This document shows positions 49,687 through 59,244 of a stretch of DNA of 64,000 bases, piece after piece; position 1 is the stretch's first letter, and the number at the start of each line of letters is the position of its first letter. The translations under genes and the position numbers were made by a program. The notes under the pieces are model-generated. The model was not told the origin of the DNA and ran no database searches. It worked only from the letters and a program-made list of their open reading frames with translations. The stretch comes from Desulfosarcina sp. BuS5. Lineage in GTDB: Bacteria; Desulfobacterota; Desulfobacteria; Desulfobacterales; BuS5. The stretch lies in NCBI RefSeq assembly GCF_028752835.1, contig NZ_CP087952.1, positions 3,036,501 to 3,100,500 of the forward strand, written 5' to 3'.

Positions 49687-51468
49687 TTAAAGTCTATAAA
49701 AACATATCCTCTCAAATCCCAATGCCACCACTACAAATTTTTTGAGCCGCAGGTTACCATGCCTTTGTTCAAGTTTTTCACCATACTCTTTTACCTGTTT
49801 TTTACCATCTTCCATTTGCATTACAATTTCAGGTACCTGATACAGCTCATCTTTAGACAGCTTTTTCGCCTGTTCAGCGCTTAATCCTGCATTTTTAAGC
49901 TTTACAAACTTAAACTCAATCAAAACATCAAATACGTTGCCGTATCTTTTATCCGGCCTGATGATCATGGTCAGATCTGCATATCTGCGGTCAATCTCTT
50001 TTTCAGAATCCATGATATAGATAATATCGTTGTAAAGCAGTGTCAGGAATGCTGTTTTTAGTGTCAGCTCATTTGCCCATCTGTAATCCCTGTTATGAAA
50101 AACCTTGAAATATCTCTCTTCCATAAACCTGCACAAAGGAGCCATATCCCCTTTTTGATAGATCTTTTCTGCGGCAAGTTTTCCATCATCCCTGTCATCA
50201 GGCTCCGGCAAAAGCATTTTTTGAACCCGCTCCACATATAGACTTTGCATAACGAGATTGGGAACTTTTAAGATTACCTTTAGATCTTCTGTATCACCTG
50301 CAATGGTGAGTACTCCGAAATAATAAAGAAAAGAGACTAAAAATGTATTGTCGCGGGATTTATCCGTCAGCATATCTTTAAGTCCAAAACGATCTTCAAT
50401 ATCTGATATTACAACATCTTGATCTTTTTGCACCAGGTTCATTAAAAGATCTCTTCCACGGGGAATCTGAGCAATATACTCAAGCTTTGCCTCATCTACT
50501 GCAAGGTTTGAGTCCAGTATTTTTCTCGGGTAGCTGCATCTTTTTTCAAACTGTTTAAAAAAATATAAACAAAGAGTTGGGTTATAAATTTGTTCATCTG
50601 CTGTATGGGAAAAGGTATAACCATTATAATAAGTCTTCATTAAACTTGCAGCTTCCCGGGCTTTTTCTTTTTCAAAACCGCATTTATCAACAATATTTTT
50701 GAGTACATCCTCAATTTCATTATGCTTAAACCCGCACAGATCATTAAACTCAGGTTCAAAATAAATATTTTCAGCAATATTATACCCGCTTGTAATATCG
50801 CTCATAACAACAGGTGAAACCCCTGTAATAAACACACGGTCAAACATGGAGCTTGAAGTTGAGGATTTTACTGCTTTAAAAAAAGTTCTAAGAGGACCCT
50901 CTTCATGCACAAGAGCTTTGTACCTGCCTTCAGAGCTTTGAACCCCCATCATTACTGTATTTGCAAAATTATCATACTCATCTATTAGAAGATATACAGG
51001 ATATGGGGTCATGCGGGAAGCGCTGACAAGAGATTTTAAAGAGTATAGAGCATCATCAAAATTGACTTTTATTTGAGGTAATTCATACCCTTTATATTTA
51101 TAAAAAGCATAAAATTCTTCAATACAACCGTTAATATGATTAAAAAGAGCCCTTTTCACATCTTCAGCGCTTCCTGTGGGATCAACACACGAAAAATCAA
51201 ATCTCAAAATAAAATATGAATTACGGAATTCTGTGGGATTTTTCCCGATTTTTAAATCACCAAAAATCGCTTCAAATTCATCCTTTTTTGCCACATCATA
51301 ATAGTTTTCCAGCATGGAGAGCACAAGGCTTTTACCAAAACGCCTGGGACGAATAAAGAGTTGAAAATCCGAATTTTCAAGCAGAGGTATTTTATCTGTT
51401 CTATCACAGTAAAAATAATTTTTAGTATTAATCTTTTTAAAATCAGATATACCGTATGGATATTTCAT
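49687..51468 (-). CDS. Array copy 6: AAA-ATPase_like / PD-(D/E)XK protein
   Basis: This copy has the FKKINTK/ENSDFQ start (as copies 1 and 4) joined to EAIFGD with a private Phe in PTEFRNSY, then middle block G in its EEFYAF form (shared with copy 8). SSTSSS, FKHNEIEDV, RKILDSN, DLKV and KLAAEKI follow, ending LRLKKF. The break between start type and block G lies around residues 55-65. The spacer before its ATG has TGCCTGCTCC where others have TGTCTGCTCC on the plus strand. Confidence 0.88.
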   Translation of the reverse strand: MKYPYGISDFKKINTKNYFYCDRTDKIPLLENSDFQLFIRPRRFGKSLVLSMLENYYDVAKKDEFEAIFGDLKIGKNPTEFRNSYFILRFDFSCVDPTGSAEDVKRALFNHINGCIEEFYAFYKYKGYELPQIKVNFDDALYSLKSLVSASRMTPYPVYLLIDEYDNFANTVMMGVQSSEGRYKALVHEEGPLRTFFKAVKSSTSSSMFDRVFITGVSPVVMSDITSGYNIAENIYFEPEFNDLCGFKHNEIEDVLKNIVDKCGFEKEKAREAASLMKTYYNGYTFSHTADEQIYNPTLCLYFFKQFEKRCSYPRKILDSNLAVDEAKLEYIAQIPRGRDLLMNLVQKDQDVVISDIEDRFGLKDMLTDKSRDNTFLVSFLYYFGVLTIAGDTEDLKVILKVPNLVMQSLYVERVQKMLLPEPDDRDDGKLAAEKIYQKGDMAPLCRFMEERYFKVFHNRDYRWANELTLKTAFLTLLYNDIIYIMDSEKEIDRRYADLTMIIRPDKRYGNVFDVLIEFKFVKLKNAGLSAEQAKKLSKDELYQVPEIVMQMEDGKKQVKEYGEKLEQRHGNLRLKKFVVVALGFERICFYRL

Positions 51469-51567
51469 TGCCTGCTCCTTTTAACGGCCTGATTGCCGGC
51501 GTTTTTTGTTAAAAAACTTTTTAGAAAGCCATAATATTTGGAAGATTTTTCATATTATTGCCTTTTT

Positions 51568-53349
51568 TTAAAGTCTATAAAAGCATATCCTCTCAAATCC
51601 CAATGCCACTACTACAAATTTTTGCAGCCGCAGGTTACCATGCCTTTGTTCAAGTTTTTCACCATACTCTTTTACCTGTTTTTTACCATCTTCCATTTGC
51701 ATTACAATTTCAGGTACCTGATACAGCTCATCTTTAGACAGCTTTTTCGCCTGTTCAGCGCTTAATCCTGCATTTTTAAGCTTTACAAACTTAAACTCAA
51801 TCAAAACATCAAATACGTTGCCGTATCTTTTATCCGGCCTGATGATCATGGTTAGATCAGCATAGCGTCGGTCAATCTCTTTTTCAGAATCCATGATATA
51901 GATAATATCGTTGTAAAGCAGTGTCAGGAATGCTGTCTTTAGTGTCAGTTCATTTGTCCACCTGTAATCCCTGTTATGAAAAACCTTGAAATATCTCTCT
52001 TCCATAAACCTGCACAAAGGAGCCATATCCCCTTTTTGATATACTTTTTTTGCAGCATCTTTACCATCATCCCTGTCATCAGGCTCCGGCAAAAGCATTT
52101 TTTGAACCCGCTCCACATATAGACTTTGCATAACGAGATTGGGAACTTTTAAAATAACTTCCATATCTTCAGTATCACCTGCAATGGTGAGTACTCCGAA
52201 ATAATAAAGAAAAGAGACTAAAAATGTATTGTCGCGGGATTTATCCGTCAGCATATCTTTAAGTCCAAAACGATCTTCAATATCTGATATTACAACATCT
52301 TGATCTTTTTGCACCAGGTTCATTAAAAGATCTCTTCCACGGGGAATCTGAGCAATATACTCAAGCTTTGCCTCATCTACTGCAAGGTTTGAATCCAGCA
52401 TTTTTCTCGGATAGCTGCATCTTTTTTCAAACTGTTTAAAAAAATATAAACAAAGAGTTGGGTTATAAATTTGTTCATCTGCTGTATGGGAAAAGGTATA
52501 ACCATTATAATAAGTCTTCATTAAACTTGCAGCTTCCCGGGCTTTTTCTTTTTCAAAACCGCATTTATCAACAATCTTTTTGAGTACATATTCAATTTCA
52601 TTATGCTTAAACCCGCACAGATCATTAAACTCAGGTTCAAAATAGATATTCTCAGCAATATTATACCCGCTTGTAATATCGCTCATAACAACAGGTGAAA
52701 CCCCTGTAATAAACACACGGTCAAACATAGAGCTTGAGGTTGAGGCTTTTACTGCTTTAAAAAAAGTTCTAAGAGGACCCTCTTCATGCACAAGCGCTTT
52801 ATATCTGCCTTCAGAGCTTTGAACCCCCATCATAACTGTATTTGCAAAATTATCATACTCATCTATAAGCAGATAAATCGGGTATGGAGTCATGCGGATT
52901 GAAGCAATAAGAGAATCGATCGAATAAAGGGCGTCTTCCCGATTAATTTCAATATTTGGAATTTCAAACCCTTTGTAATTATAAAATTTATAAAATCCAT
53001 CAATTCGTACATTAATATGATTAAAAAGAGCCCTTTTCACATCTTCAGCGCTTCCTGTGGGATCAACACACGAAAAATCAAATCTCAAAATAAAATATGA
53101 ATTACGCAATTCTGTGGGGTTTTTCCCGATTTTTAAATCACCAAAGATCGCTTCAAATTCATCCTTTTTTGCCACATCATAATAGTTTTCCAGCATTGAA
53201 AGCACAAGGCTTTTGCCAAAACGTCTGGGACGGATAAAGAGTTGGGATTTTGTATTTTCAAGCAGAGGTATTTTATCTGTTTTATCGCAATAAAAATATT
53301 TTTCCAAAATAATACTACTAAAATCAGAAATACCGTATGGATATTTCAT
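51568..53349 (-). CDS. Array copy 7: AAA-ATPase_like / PD-(D/E)XK protein
   Basis: This copy carries the third middle block, V (INVRIDGFYKFYNYKGFEIP, DALYSIDSLIASIRMTPYPI), shared only with copy 9. Around it are the FSSIILEKYF start, EAIFGD, ASTSSS and an H-type region with private residues (EIEYVLKKIV). The C-terminal part is of the DMEV/KDAAKKV/RWTNEL type, ending LRLQKF. All motif residues are present. Confidence 0.88.
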   Translation of the reverse strand: MKYPYGISDFSSIILEKYFYCDKTDKIPLLENTKSQLFIRPRRFGKSLVLSMLENYYDVAKKDEFEAIFGDLKIGKNPTELRNSYFILRFDFSCVDPTGSAEDVKRALFNHINVRIDGFYKFYNYKGFEIPNIEINREDALYSIDSLIASIRMTPYPIYLLIDEYDNFANTVMMGVQSSEGRYKALVHEEGPLRTFFKAVKASTSSSMFDRVFITGVSPVVMSDITSGYNIAENIYFEPEFNDLCGFKHNEIEYVLKKIVDKCGFEKEKAREAASLMKTYYNGYTFSHTADEQIYNPTLCLYFFKQFEKRCSYPRKMLDSNLAVDEAKLEYIAQIPRGRDLLMNLVQKDQDVVISDIEDRFGLKDMLTDKSRDNTFLVSFLYYFGVLTIAGDTEDMEVILKVPNLVMQSLYVERVQKMLLPEPDDRDDGKDAAKKVYQKGDMAPLCRFMEERYFKVFHNRDYRWTNELTLKTAFLTLLYNDIIYIMDSEKEIDRRYADLTMIIRPDKRYGNVFDVLIEFKFVKLKNAGLSAEQAKKLSKDELYQVPEIVMQMEDGKKQVKEYGEKLEQRHGNLRLQKFVVVALGFERICFYRL

Positions 53350-53448
53350 TGTCTGCTCCTTTTAACGGCCTGATTGCCGGCGTTTTTTGTTAAAAAACTT
53401 TTTAGAAAGCCATAATATTTGGAAGATTTTTCATATTATTGCCTTTTT

Positions 53449-55230
53449 TTAAAGTCTATAAAAACATATCCTCTCAAATCCCAATGCCACCACTACAAAT
53501 TTTTTGAGCCGCAGGTTACCATGCCTTTGTTCAAGTTTTTCACCATACTCTTTTACCTGTTTTTTACCATCTTCCATTTGCATTACAATTTCAGGTACCT
53601 GATACAGCTCATCTTTAGACAGCTTTTTCGCCTGTTCAGCGCTTAATCCTGCATTTTTAAGCTTTACAAACTTAAACTCAATCAAAACATCAAATACGTT
53701 GCCGTATCTTTTATCCGGCCTGATGATCATGGTCAGATCTGCATATCTGCGGTCAATCTCTTTTTCAGAATCCATGATATAGATAATATCGTTGTAAAGC
53801 AGTGTCAGGAATGCTGTTTTTAGTGTCAGCTCATTTGCCCATCTGTAATCCCTGTTATGAAAAACCTTGAAATATCTCTCCTCCATGAATCTACACAAAG
53901 GAGCCATATCCCCTTTTTGATAGATCTTTTCTGCGGCAAGTTTTCCATCATCCCTGTCATCAGGCTCCGGCAAAAGCATTTTTTGAACCCGCTCCACATA
54001 TAGACTTTGCATAACGAGATTGGGAACTTTTAAGATTACCTTTAGATCTTCTGTATCACCTGCAATGGTGAGTACTCCGAAATAATAAAGAAAAGAGACT
54101 AAAAATGTATTGTCGCGGGATTTATCCGTCAGCATATCTTTAAGTCCAAAACGATCTTCAATATCTGATATTACAACATCTTGATCTTTTTGCACCAGGT
54201 TCATTAAAAGATCTCTTCCACGGGGAATCTGAGCAATATACTCAAGCTTTGCCTCATCTACTGCAAGGTTTGAGTCCAGCATTTTTCTCGGATAGCTGCA
54301 CATTTTTTCAAACTGTTCAAAAAAATACAAAGAAAGCGTTGGATTATAAATTTGTTCATCTGTTGTATGAGAAAAAGTATAACCATTATAGTAAGTCTGC
54401 ATTAAACTTGCAGCTTCCCAGGCTTTTTCTTTTTCAAAACCGCATTTATCAACAATATCTTTGAGTACATTCTCAATTTCATTCTGCTTAAACCCGCACA
54501 GGTCATTAAACTCCGGCTCAAAGTAAATATTCTTTGCAATATTATACCCGCTTGTAATATCGCTCATAACAACAGGTGAAACCCCTGTTATAAAAACACG
54601 GTCAAACATGGAACTTGAAGTTGATGCTTTTACTGCTTTAAAAAAAGTTCTAAGAGGACCCTCTTCATGCACAAGCGCTTTGTACCTGCCTTCAGAGCTC
54701 TGAACTCCCATCATTACTGTATTGGCAAAATTATCATACTCATCTATTAGAAGATATACAGGATATGGGGTCATGCGGGAAGCGCTGACAAGAGATTTTA
54801 AAGAGTATAGAGCATCGTCAAAATTGACTTTTATTTGAGGTAATTCATACCCTTTATATTTATAAAAAGCATAAAATTCTTCAATACAACCGTTAATATG
54901 ATTAAAAAGAGCCCTTTTCACATCTTCAGCGCTTCCTGTGGGATCAACACACGAAAAATCAAATCTCAAAATAAAATATGAATTACGCAATTCTGTGGGA
55001 TTTTTCCCGATTTTTAAATCACCAAAAATCGCTTCAAATTCATCCTTTTTTGCCACATCATAATAGTTTTCCAGCATTGAAAGCACAAGGCTTTTGCCAA
55101 AACGTCTGGGACGGATAAAGAGTTGGGATTTTGTATTTTCAAGCAGAGGTATTTTATCTGTTTTATCGCAATAAAAATATTTTTCCAAAATAATACTACT
55201 AAAATCAGAAATACCGTATGGATATTTCAT
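53449..55230 (-). CDS. Array copy 8: AAA-ATPase_like / PD-(D/E)XK protein
   Basis: Start FSSIILEKYF, EAIFGD and block G (EEFYAF) as in copy 6 are joined after Walker B to ASTSSS and the FKQNEIENV type, as in copies 1, 3, 4 and 9. It has one private change, AWEAAS for AREAAS at residue 271. DLKV and KLAAEKI follow, ending LRLKKF. The switch from G-linked to Q-type sequence falls within residues 165-233, which are nearly invariant and so ideal for recombination. Confidence 0.88.
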   Translation of the reverse strand: MKYPYGISDFSSIILEKYFYCDKTDKIPLLENTKSQLFIRPRRFGKSLVLSMLENYYDVAKKDEFEAIFGDLKIGKNPTELRNSYFILRFDFSCVDPTGSAEDVKRALFNHINGCIEEFYAFYKYKGYELPQIKVNFDDALYSLKSLVSASRMTPYPVYLLIDEYDNFANTVMMGVQSSEGRYKALVHEEGPLRTFFKAVKASTSSSMFDRVFITGVSPVVMSDITSGYNIAKNIYFEPEFNDLCGFKQNEIENVLKDIVDKCGFEKEKAWEAASLMQTYYNGYTFSHTTDEQIYNPTLSLYFFEQFEKMCSYPRKMLDSNLAVDEAKLEYIAQIPRGRDLLMNLVQKDQDVVISDIEDRFGLKDMLTDKSRDNTFLVSFLYYFGVLTIAGDTEDLKVILKVPNLVMQSLYVERVQKMLLPEPDDRDDGKLAAEKIYQKGDMAPLCRFMEERYFKVFHNRDYRWANELTLKTAFLTLLYNDIIYIMDSEKEIDRRYADLTMIIRPDKRYGNVFDVLIEFKFVKLKNAGLSAEQAKKLSKDELYQVPEIVMQMEDGKKQVKEYGEKLEQRHGNLRLKKFVVVALGFERICFYRL

Positions 55231-55329
55231 TGTCTGCTCCTTTTAACGGCCTGATTGCCGGCGTTTTTTGTTAAAAAACTTTTTAGAAAGCCATAATATT
55301 TGGAAGATTTTTCATATTATTGCCTTTTT

Positions 55330-57111
55330 TTAAAGTCTATAAAAACATATCCTCTCAAATCCCAATGCCACCACTACAAATTTTTTGAGCCGCAGGTTAC
55401 CATGCCTTTGTTCAAGTTTTTCACCATACTCTTTTACCTGTTTTTTACCATCTTCCATTTGCATTACAATTTCAGGTACCTGATACAGCTCATCTTTAGA
55501 CAGCTTTTTCGCCTGTTCAGCGCTTAATCCTGCATTTTTAAGCTTTACAAACTTAAACTCAATCAAAACATCAAATACGTTGCCGTATCTTTTATCCGGC
55601 CTGATGATCATGGTCAGATCTGCATATCTGCGGTCAATCTCTTTTTCAGAATCCATGATATAGATAATATCGTTGTAAAGCAGTGTCAGGAATGCTGTTT
55701 TTAGTGTCAGCTCATTTGCCCATCTGTAATCCCTGTTATGAAAAACCTTGAAATATCTCTCCTCCATGAATCTACACAAAGGAGCCATATCCCCTTTTTG
55801 ATAGATCTTTTCTGCGGCAAGTTTTCCATCATCCCTGTCATCAGGCTCCGGCAAAAGCATTTTTTGAACCCGCTCCACATATAGACTTTGCATAACGAGA
55901 TTGGGAACTTTTAAGATTACCTTTAGATCTTCTGTATCACCTGCAATGGTGAGTACTCCGAAATAATAAAGAAAAGAGACTAAAAATGTATTGTCGCGGG
56001 ATTTATCCGTCAGCATATCTTTAAGTCCAAAACGATCTTCAATATCTGATATTACAACATCTTGATCTTTTTGCACCAAGTTCATTAAAAGATCTTTTCC
56101 ACGGGGAATCTGAGCAATATACTCAAGCTTTGCCTCATCTACTGCAAGGTTTGAATCCAGCATTTTTCTCGGATAGCTGCACATTTTTTCAAACTGTTCA
56201 AAAAAATACAAAGAAAGCGTTGGATTATAAATTTGTTCATCTGTTGTATGAGAAAAAGTATAACCATTATAATATGTCTGCATTAAACTTGCAGCTTCCC
56301 GGGCTTTTTCTTTTTCAAAACCGCATTTATCAACAATATCTTTGAGTACATTCTCAATTTCATTCTGCTTAAACCCGCACAGATCATTAAACTCCGGCTC
56401 AAAGTAAATATTCTTTGCAATATTATACCCGCTTGTAATATCGCTCATAACAACAGGCGAAACCCCTGTAATAAACACACGGTCAAACATAGAACCTGAA
56501 GTTGATGCTTTTACTGCTTTAAAAAAAGTTCTAAGAGGACCCTCTTCATGCACAAGCGCTTTATATCTGCCTTCAGAGCTTTGAACCCCCATCATAACTG
56601 TATTTGCAAAATTATCATACTCATCTATAAGCAGATAAATCGGGTATGGAGTCATGCGGATTGAAGCAATAAGAGAATCGATCGAATAAAGGGCGTCTTC
56701 CCGATTAATTTCAATATTTGGAATTTCAAACCCTTTATAATTATAAAATTTATAAAATCCATCAATTCGTACATTAATATGATTAAAAAGAGCCCTTTTC
56801 ACATCTTCAGCGCTTCCTGTGGGATCAACACACGAAAAATCAAATCTCAAAATAAAATATGAATTACGCAATTCTGTGGGGTTTTTCCCGATTTTTAAAT
56901 CACCAAAGATCGCTTCAAATTCATCCTTTTTTGCCACATCATAATAGTTTTCCAGCATTGAAAGCACAAGGCTTTTGCCAAAACGTCTTGGCCGGATAAA
57001 AAGTTGAGATTTTATATTTTCAAGCAAAGGTATTTTATTTGTTTTATCGCAATAAAAATATTTTTCCAAAATAATACTACTAAAATCAGAAATACCGTAT
57101 GGATATTTCAT
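55330..57111 (-). CDS. Array copy 9 (first transcribed): AAA-ATPase_like / PD-(D/E)XK protein
   Basis: This is the promoter-proximal unit. It has the FSSIILEKYF start with private TNKIPLLENIKSQ, EAIFGD, middle block V (shared with copy 7), SGSMF, FKQNEIENV with PRGKDLL, then DLKV/KLAAEKI, ending LRLKKF. It lacks the upstream leader ORF because the array's right edge lies only 18 bp before the ATG, just beyond its ribosome site. The promoter is therefore in unique DNA (57130 onward) or absent. Motifs are intact. Confidence 0.88.
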   Translation of the reverse strand: MKYPYGISDFSSIILEKYFYCDKTNKIPLLENIKSQLFIRPRRFGKSLVLSMLENYYDVAKKDEFEAIFGDLKIGKNPTELRNSYFILRFDFSCVDPTGSAEDVKRALFNHINVRIDGFYKFYNYKGFEIPNIEINREDALYSIDSLIASIRMTPYPIYLLIDEYDNFANTVMMGVQSSEGRYKALVHEEGPLRTFFKAVKASTSGSMFDRVFITGVSPVVMSDITSGYNIAKNIYFEPEFNDLCGFKQNEIENVLKDIVDKCGFEKEKAREAASLMQTYYNGYTFSHTTDEQIYNPTLSLYFFEQFEKMCSYPRKMLDSNLAVDEAKLEYIAQIPRGKDLLMNLVQKDQDVVISDIEDRFGLKDMLTDKSRDNTFLVSFLYYFGVLTIAGDTEDLKVILKVPNLVMQSLYVERVQKMLLPEPDDRDDGKLAAEKIYQKGDMAPLCRFMEERYFKVFHNRDYRWANELTLKTAFLTLLYNDIIYIMDSEKEIDRRYADLTMIIRPDKRYGNVFDVLIEFKFVKLKNAGLSAEQAKKLSKDELYQVPEIVMQMEDGKKQVKEYGEKLEQRHGNLRLKKFVVVALGFERICFYRL

Positions 57112-57257
57112 TGTCTGCTCCTTTTAACGGCTATCGCAACAATAATATTAAATTACGAATTTATTTTTGTGCAAACCCTAACGGTCTGATGCTCTTTCCT
57201 CTCCAGGAATACGAGTATGAATTAATTTTGTCAATCTTACCTGAAACAATCAAGTTG

Positions 57258-57443
57258 TTACATCTTCTGCACTTCACGAAGCCTTTCAATCGCATATGCA
57301 TTGCCCTGATCAATTTCCAGCACCTTGTTGTAAAACACCATTGCATCATCAACCTTTTTAAGTGACTCACATATCTGCCCCAGAATAAGCAAAGTTTCAA
57401 TATCGGTTGGATTGGCTTCTAAAAGCTTTTTTATATGAAACAC
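57258..57443 (-). pseudogene. C-terminal TPR gene fragment at the array's right border
   Basis: The frame reads MFHIKKLLEANPTDIETLLI, then LGQICESLKKVDDAMVFYNK and VLEIDQGNAYAIERL. This is one and a half TPR units followed by a stop. It looks like the end of a longer TPR or TPR-glycosyltransferase gene whose 5' part is missing. The only start is GTG with no good ribosome site. It lies directly upstream of copy 9, so the array was probably inserted beside or into this gene's end. Confidence 0.5.
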
Positions 57444-57595
57444 ACTCCCCTAAAAAAAGCGTAGGGGTACCATTGATTTTAAGGTAATCTTAAAATTATT
57501 AATATTATTAGTAGGTTATCAATGTTGTATAAATAAAATCAGTTCCTTGGTTAATAATAAGATTGCGGTAATCAGCTTTTCAATGAATTTATATG
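57444..57595. other. Non-coding stretch
   Basis: This AT-rich DNA lies between the TPR fragment and family C. No promoter or hairpin is convincing. The sequence TTTATATG at its right end is repeated after the element as a target duplication. Confidence 0.5.
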
Positions 57596-57790
57596 GGCAT
57601 CCTTCATTCTCAGTTTACATTTATTTTGTATAAAAAATTAAATTTTACCGCCGAGAACGCAAAAAACGCAGAGAAAACTACTTGATTTTTAATGTAATAT
57701 CTCAGCGTTCTCAGCGAACTCTGCGGTAAAATACTGATTCTGACATTAAAAAAAAGTGTTAACTACTTTTGGGCATTAATGAAAGATGCC
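57596..57790. repeat. Family-C palindromic element with 8-bp target duplication
   Basis: This 195-bp element has inverted ends GGCATCCTTCATT and GGCATCTTTCATT. It is flanked by TTTATATG on the left (57588-57595) and by TTTATATG on the right (57791-57798). It is nearly identical to 39461-39656. The duplication shows it moved here by transposition with a staggered cut, so it is a MITE mobilised by a DDE-type enzyme encoded elsewhere. Confidence 0.85.
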
Positions 57791-57834
57791 TTTATATGGT
57801 GATAAAAAAAATTGAATAGTTATGACCTTTATCA

Positions 57835-59244
57835 CTAAAATGCAACTGTTTCATTCTTTGTTGTGCCCGACAGGGCATGCTGGTTATATAGCTTCCCGCA
57901 GTCCAATAAAATTTCGATTTGAATCCTGACCGATTCTGTGGCTTGTTCATAAGCGACTGCAATCTGTTCTGCAGGCTCAAGATCGGTGATCCGGCGATGC
58001 TCAGACGATTCCAGCACGAGATGCCCGGTGTAATAATCCGCACCCCAGTTGATGTCATCATAATAACCGTGATGAAATGTTCCGCACAGCCAGTCTTCGG
58101 AAATATTTTTAAACCAGAGGGCGTCTATCGCAAACCCGCGCCTGCTGTTCAGCCGTATCTTTATTGTATCTGTTTCAACGGTCAGATATGATTTGTCCTG
58201 TTCAACATGCACGTTGGGCGGCATTTCAGACATCGAATCATTTTTCTGAGTTCCGGTTTGAATTAACCGCATTCGGCTGGGCTTTTCTTGATTAGATAAA
58301 GAGGATTCACATGATTCATGCTCTTTATTTATCCTGATCATCTTGTTAATCCTGTCGGAATAAACCTTCCACCGTTTTTCAGTGATATGCGTCCTGAAAT
58401 CGCTGCTCCATAGATAGCACAATTCCCGCCAGTCATCATCGTTTGGCACTGGATTTTCCTTAAGAGATTCAAAGATGCGCCAACAGGCTGTATTAATACC
58501 CAAGTCATCGCGGCCGGTAACCGCCCAGCGGGTGATATTATATTTTTCCTGCTTCTTTACCGGAATGGGTTATTCCGGCGATTCCAGGTGCAACCTGTAC
58601 CCGGCTTCAGGGAATTTCAGAAGATCGAGCGCCTGGCTCGGTCGTATGAAGCTAAAACGGCCATCACTCAATAATGCCTCAAAAAGCCGGTCAATACGAT
58701 TCCATTCTCCATCTTCATGCAGTGATGCTTCTGTATAATAACGGCCGGGCCGAAAATCAAAAATTTCCACATCGTTGCCATAAAAAAAAGCCCGTGATTC
58801 ATCAGACAGATGCCCGCAAAGATATTCCAGATACTCAGCGAGCTCCATTTCCCCGTGCGCATAACGCTGAAACTTCTGAAAGGCAATGGCTTTGTTCCAG
58901 ATAAGAGATATTTCCTCTCCATGCTGCCCACATGCGATCTGGGGAAGGTAGCGCCATTCCAGGTTCCACTCCGGGTGTAATCGGTAAGGATTATCCCGCT
59001 CCATGATAATAGCCCGATAACCAGCATCAATATAATGCTGCACCAGACCGGCGGAATAGGCCTGTTCATTTACAAGAGCAATATCAGGTCTAAAACCCAA
59101 CAACTGCTCGTAAAACGGCAGATCATATTTCTGTGCCAGACGCAACAAAGGCCGGTAGCAACGACGGATGACTTCCGGCCGCTGCTCTTCCTCAATGGAG
59201 GAATAAGCAATATTTAAATGAAAGATGGTATAGAGTTGAAGCAT
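57835..59244 (-). pseudogene. GH57-like glycoside hydrolase gene interrupted by a stop codon
   Basis: Two frames (59244-58570 and 58503-57835) are in phase and separated by a single TAA at 58570-58572. Translated through, the joint reads LHLESPE*PIPVKKQEKYN and then ITRWAVTGRDDLGINTACWR. The first part, LYTIFHLNIAYSSIEEEQRP, and the joint are typical of a GH57-related family (alpha-amylase/4-alpha-glucanotransferase superfamily). It likely acted on alpha-glucans. The second part also contains a dispersed repeat (about 58310-58370) encoding DRINKMIRINKEHESCESS, which looks like an insertion. The intact gene would be about 469 codons. It is probably inactive. Confidence 0.7.

Larger units (their letters stand above)
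40275..57129. repeat. Nine-unit tandem array, 1881-bp period
   Basis: Nine genes of 1782 bp separated by 99-bp spacers start at exact 1881-bp steps, so no net insertion or deletion has occurred in any unit. The left edge lies in TTTTAAAG at about 40276-40283, before which the DNA is unrelated. The right edge is at 57129, where the shared TGTCTGCTCCTTTTAACGG before the ATG gives way to unrelated DNA. All units point left, with copy 9 first in transcription. Confidence 0.95.

Noticed and set aside
40275-57129. CRISPR-like or centromere-like repeat array
   Set aside because: The periodic units are full protein-coding genes with ribosome sites, not short repeats with spacers.
58504-58569. Possible programmed recoding at the GH57 internal stop
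   Set aside because: The stop is TAA without a visible recoding signal, and the gene lies among other decayed genes, so a nonsense mutation is simpler.
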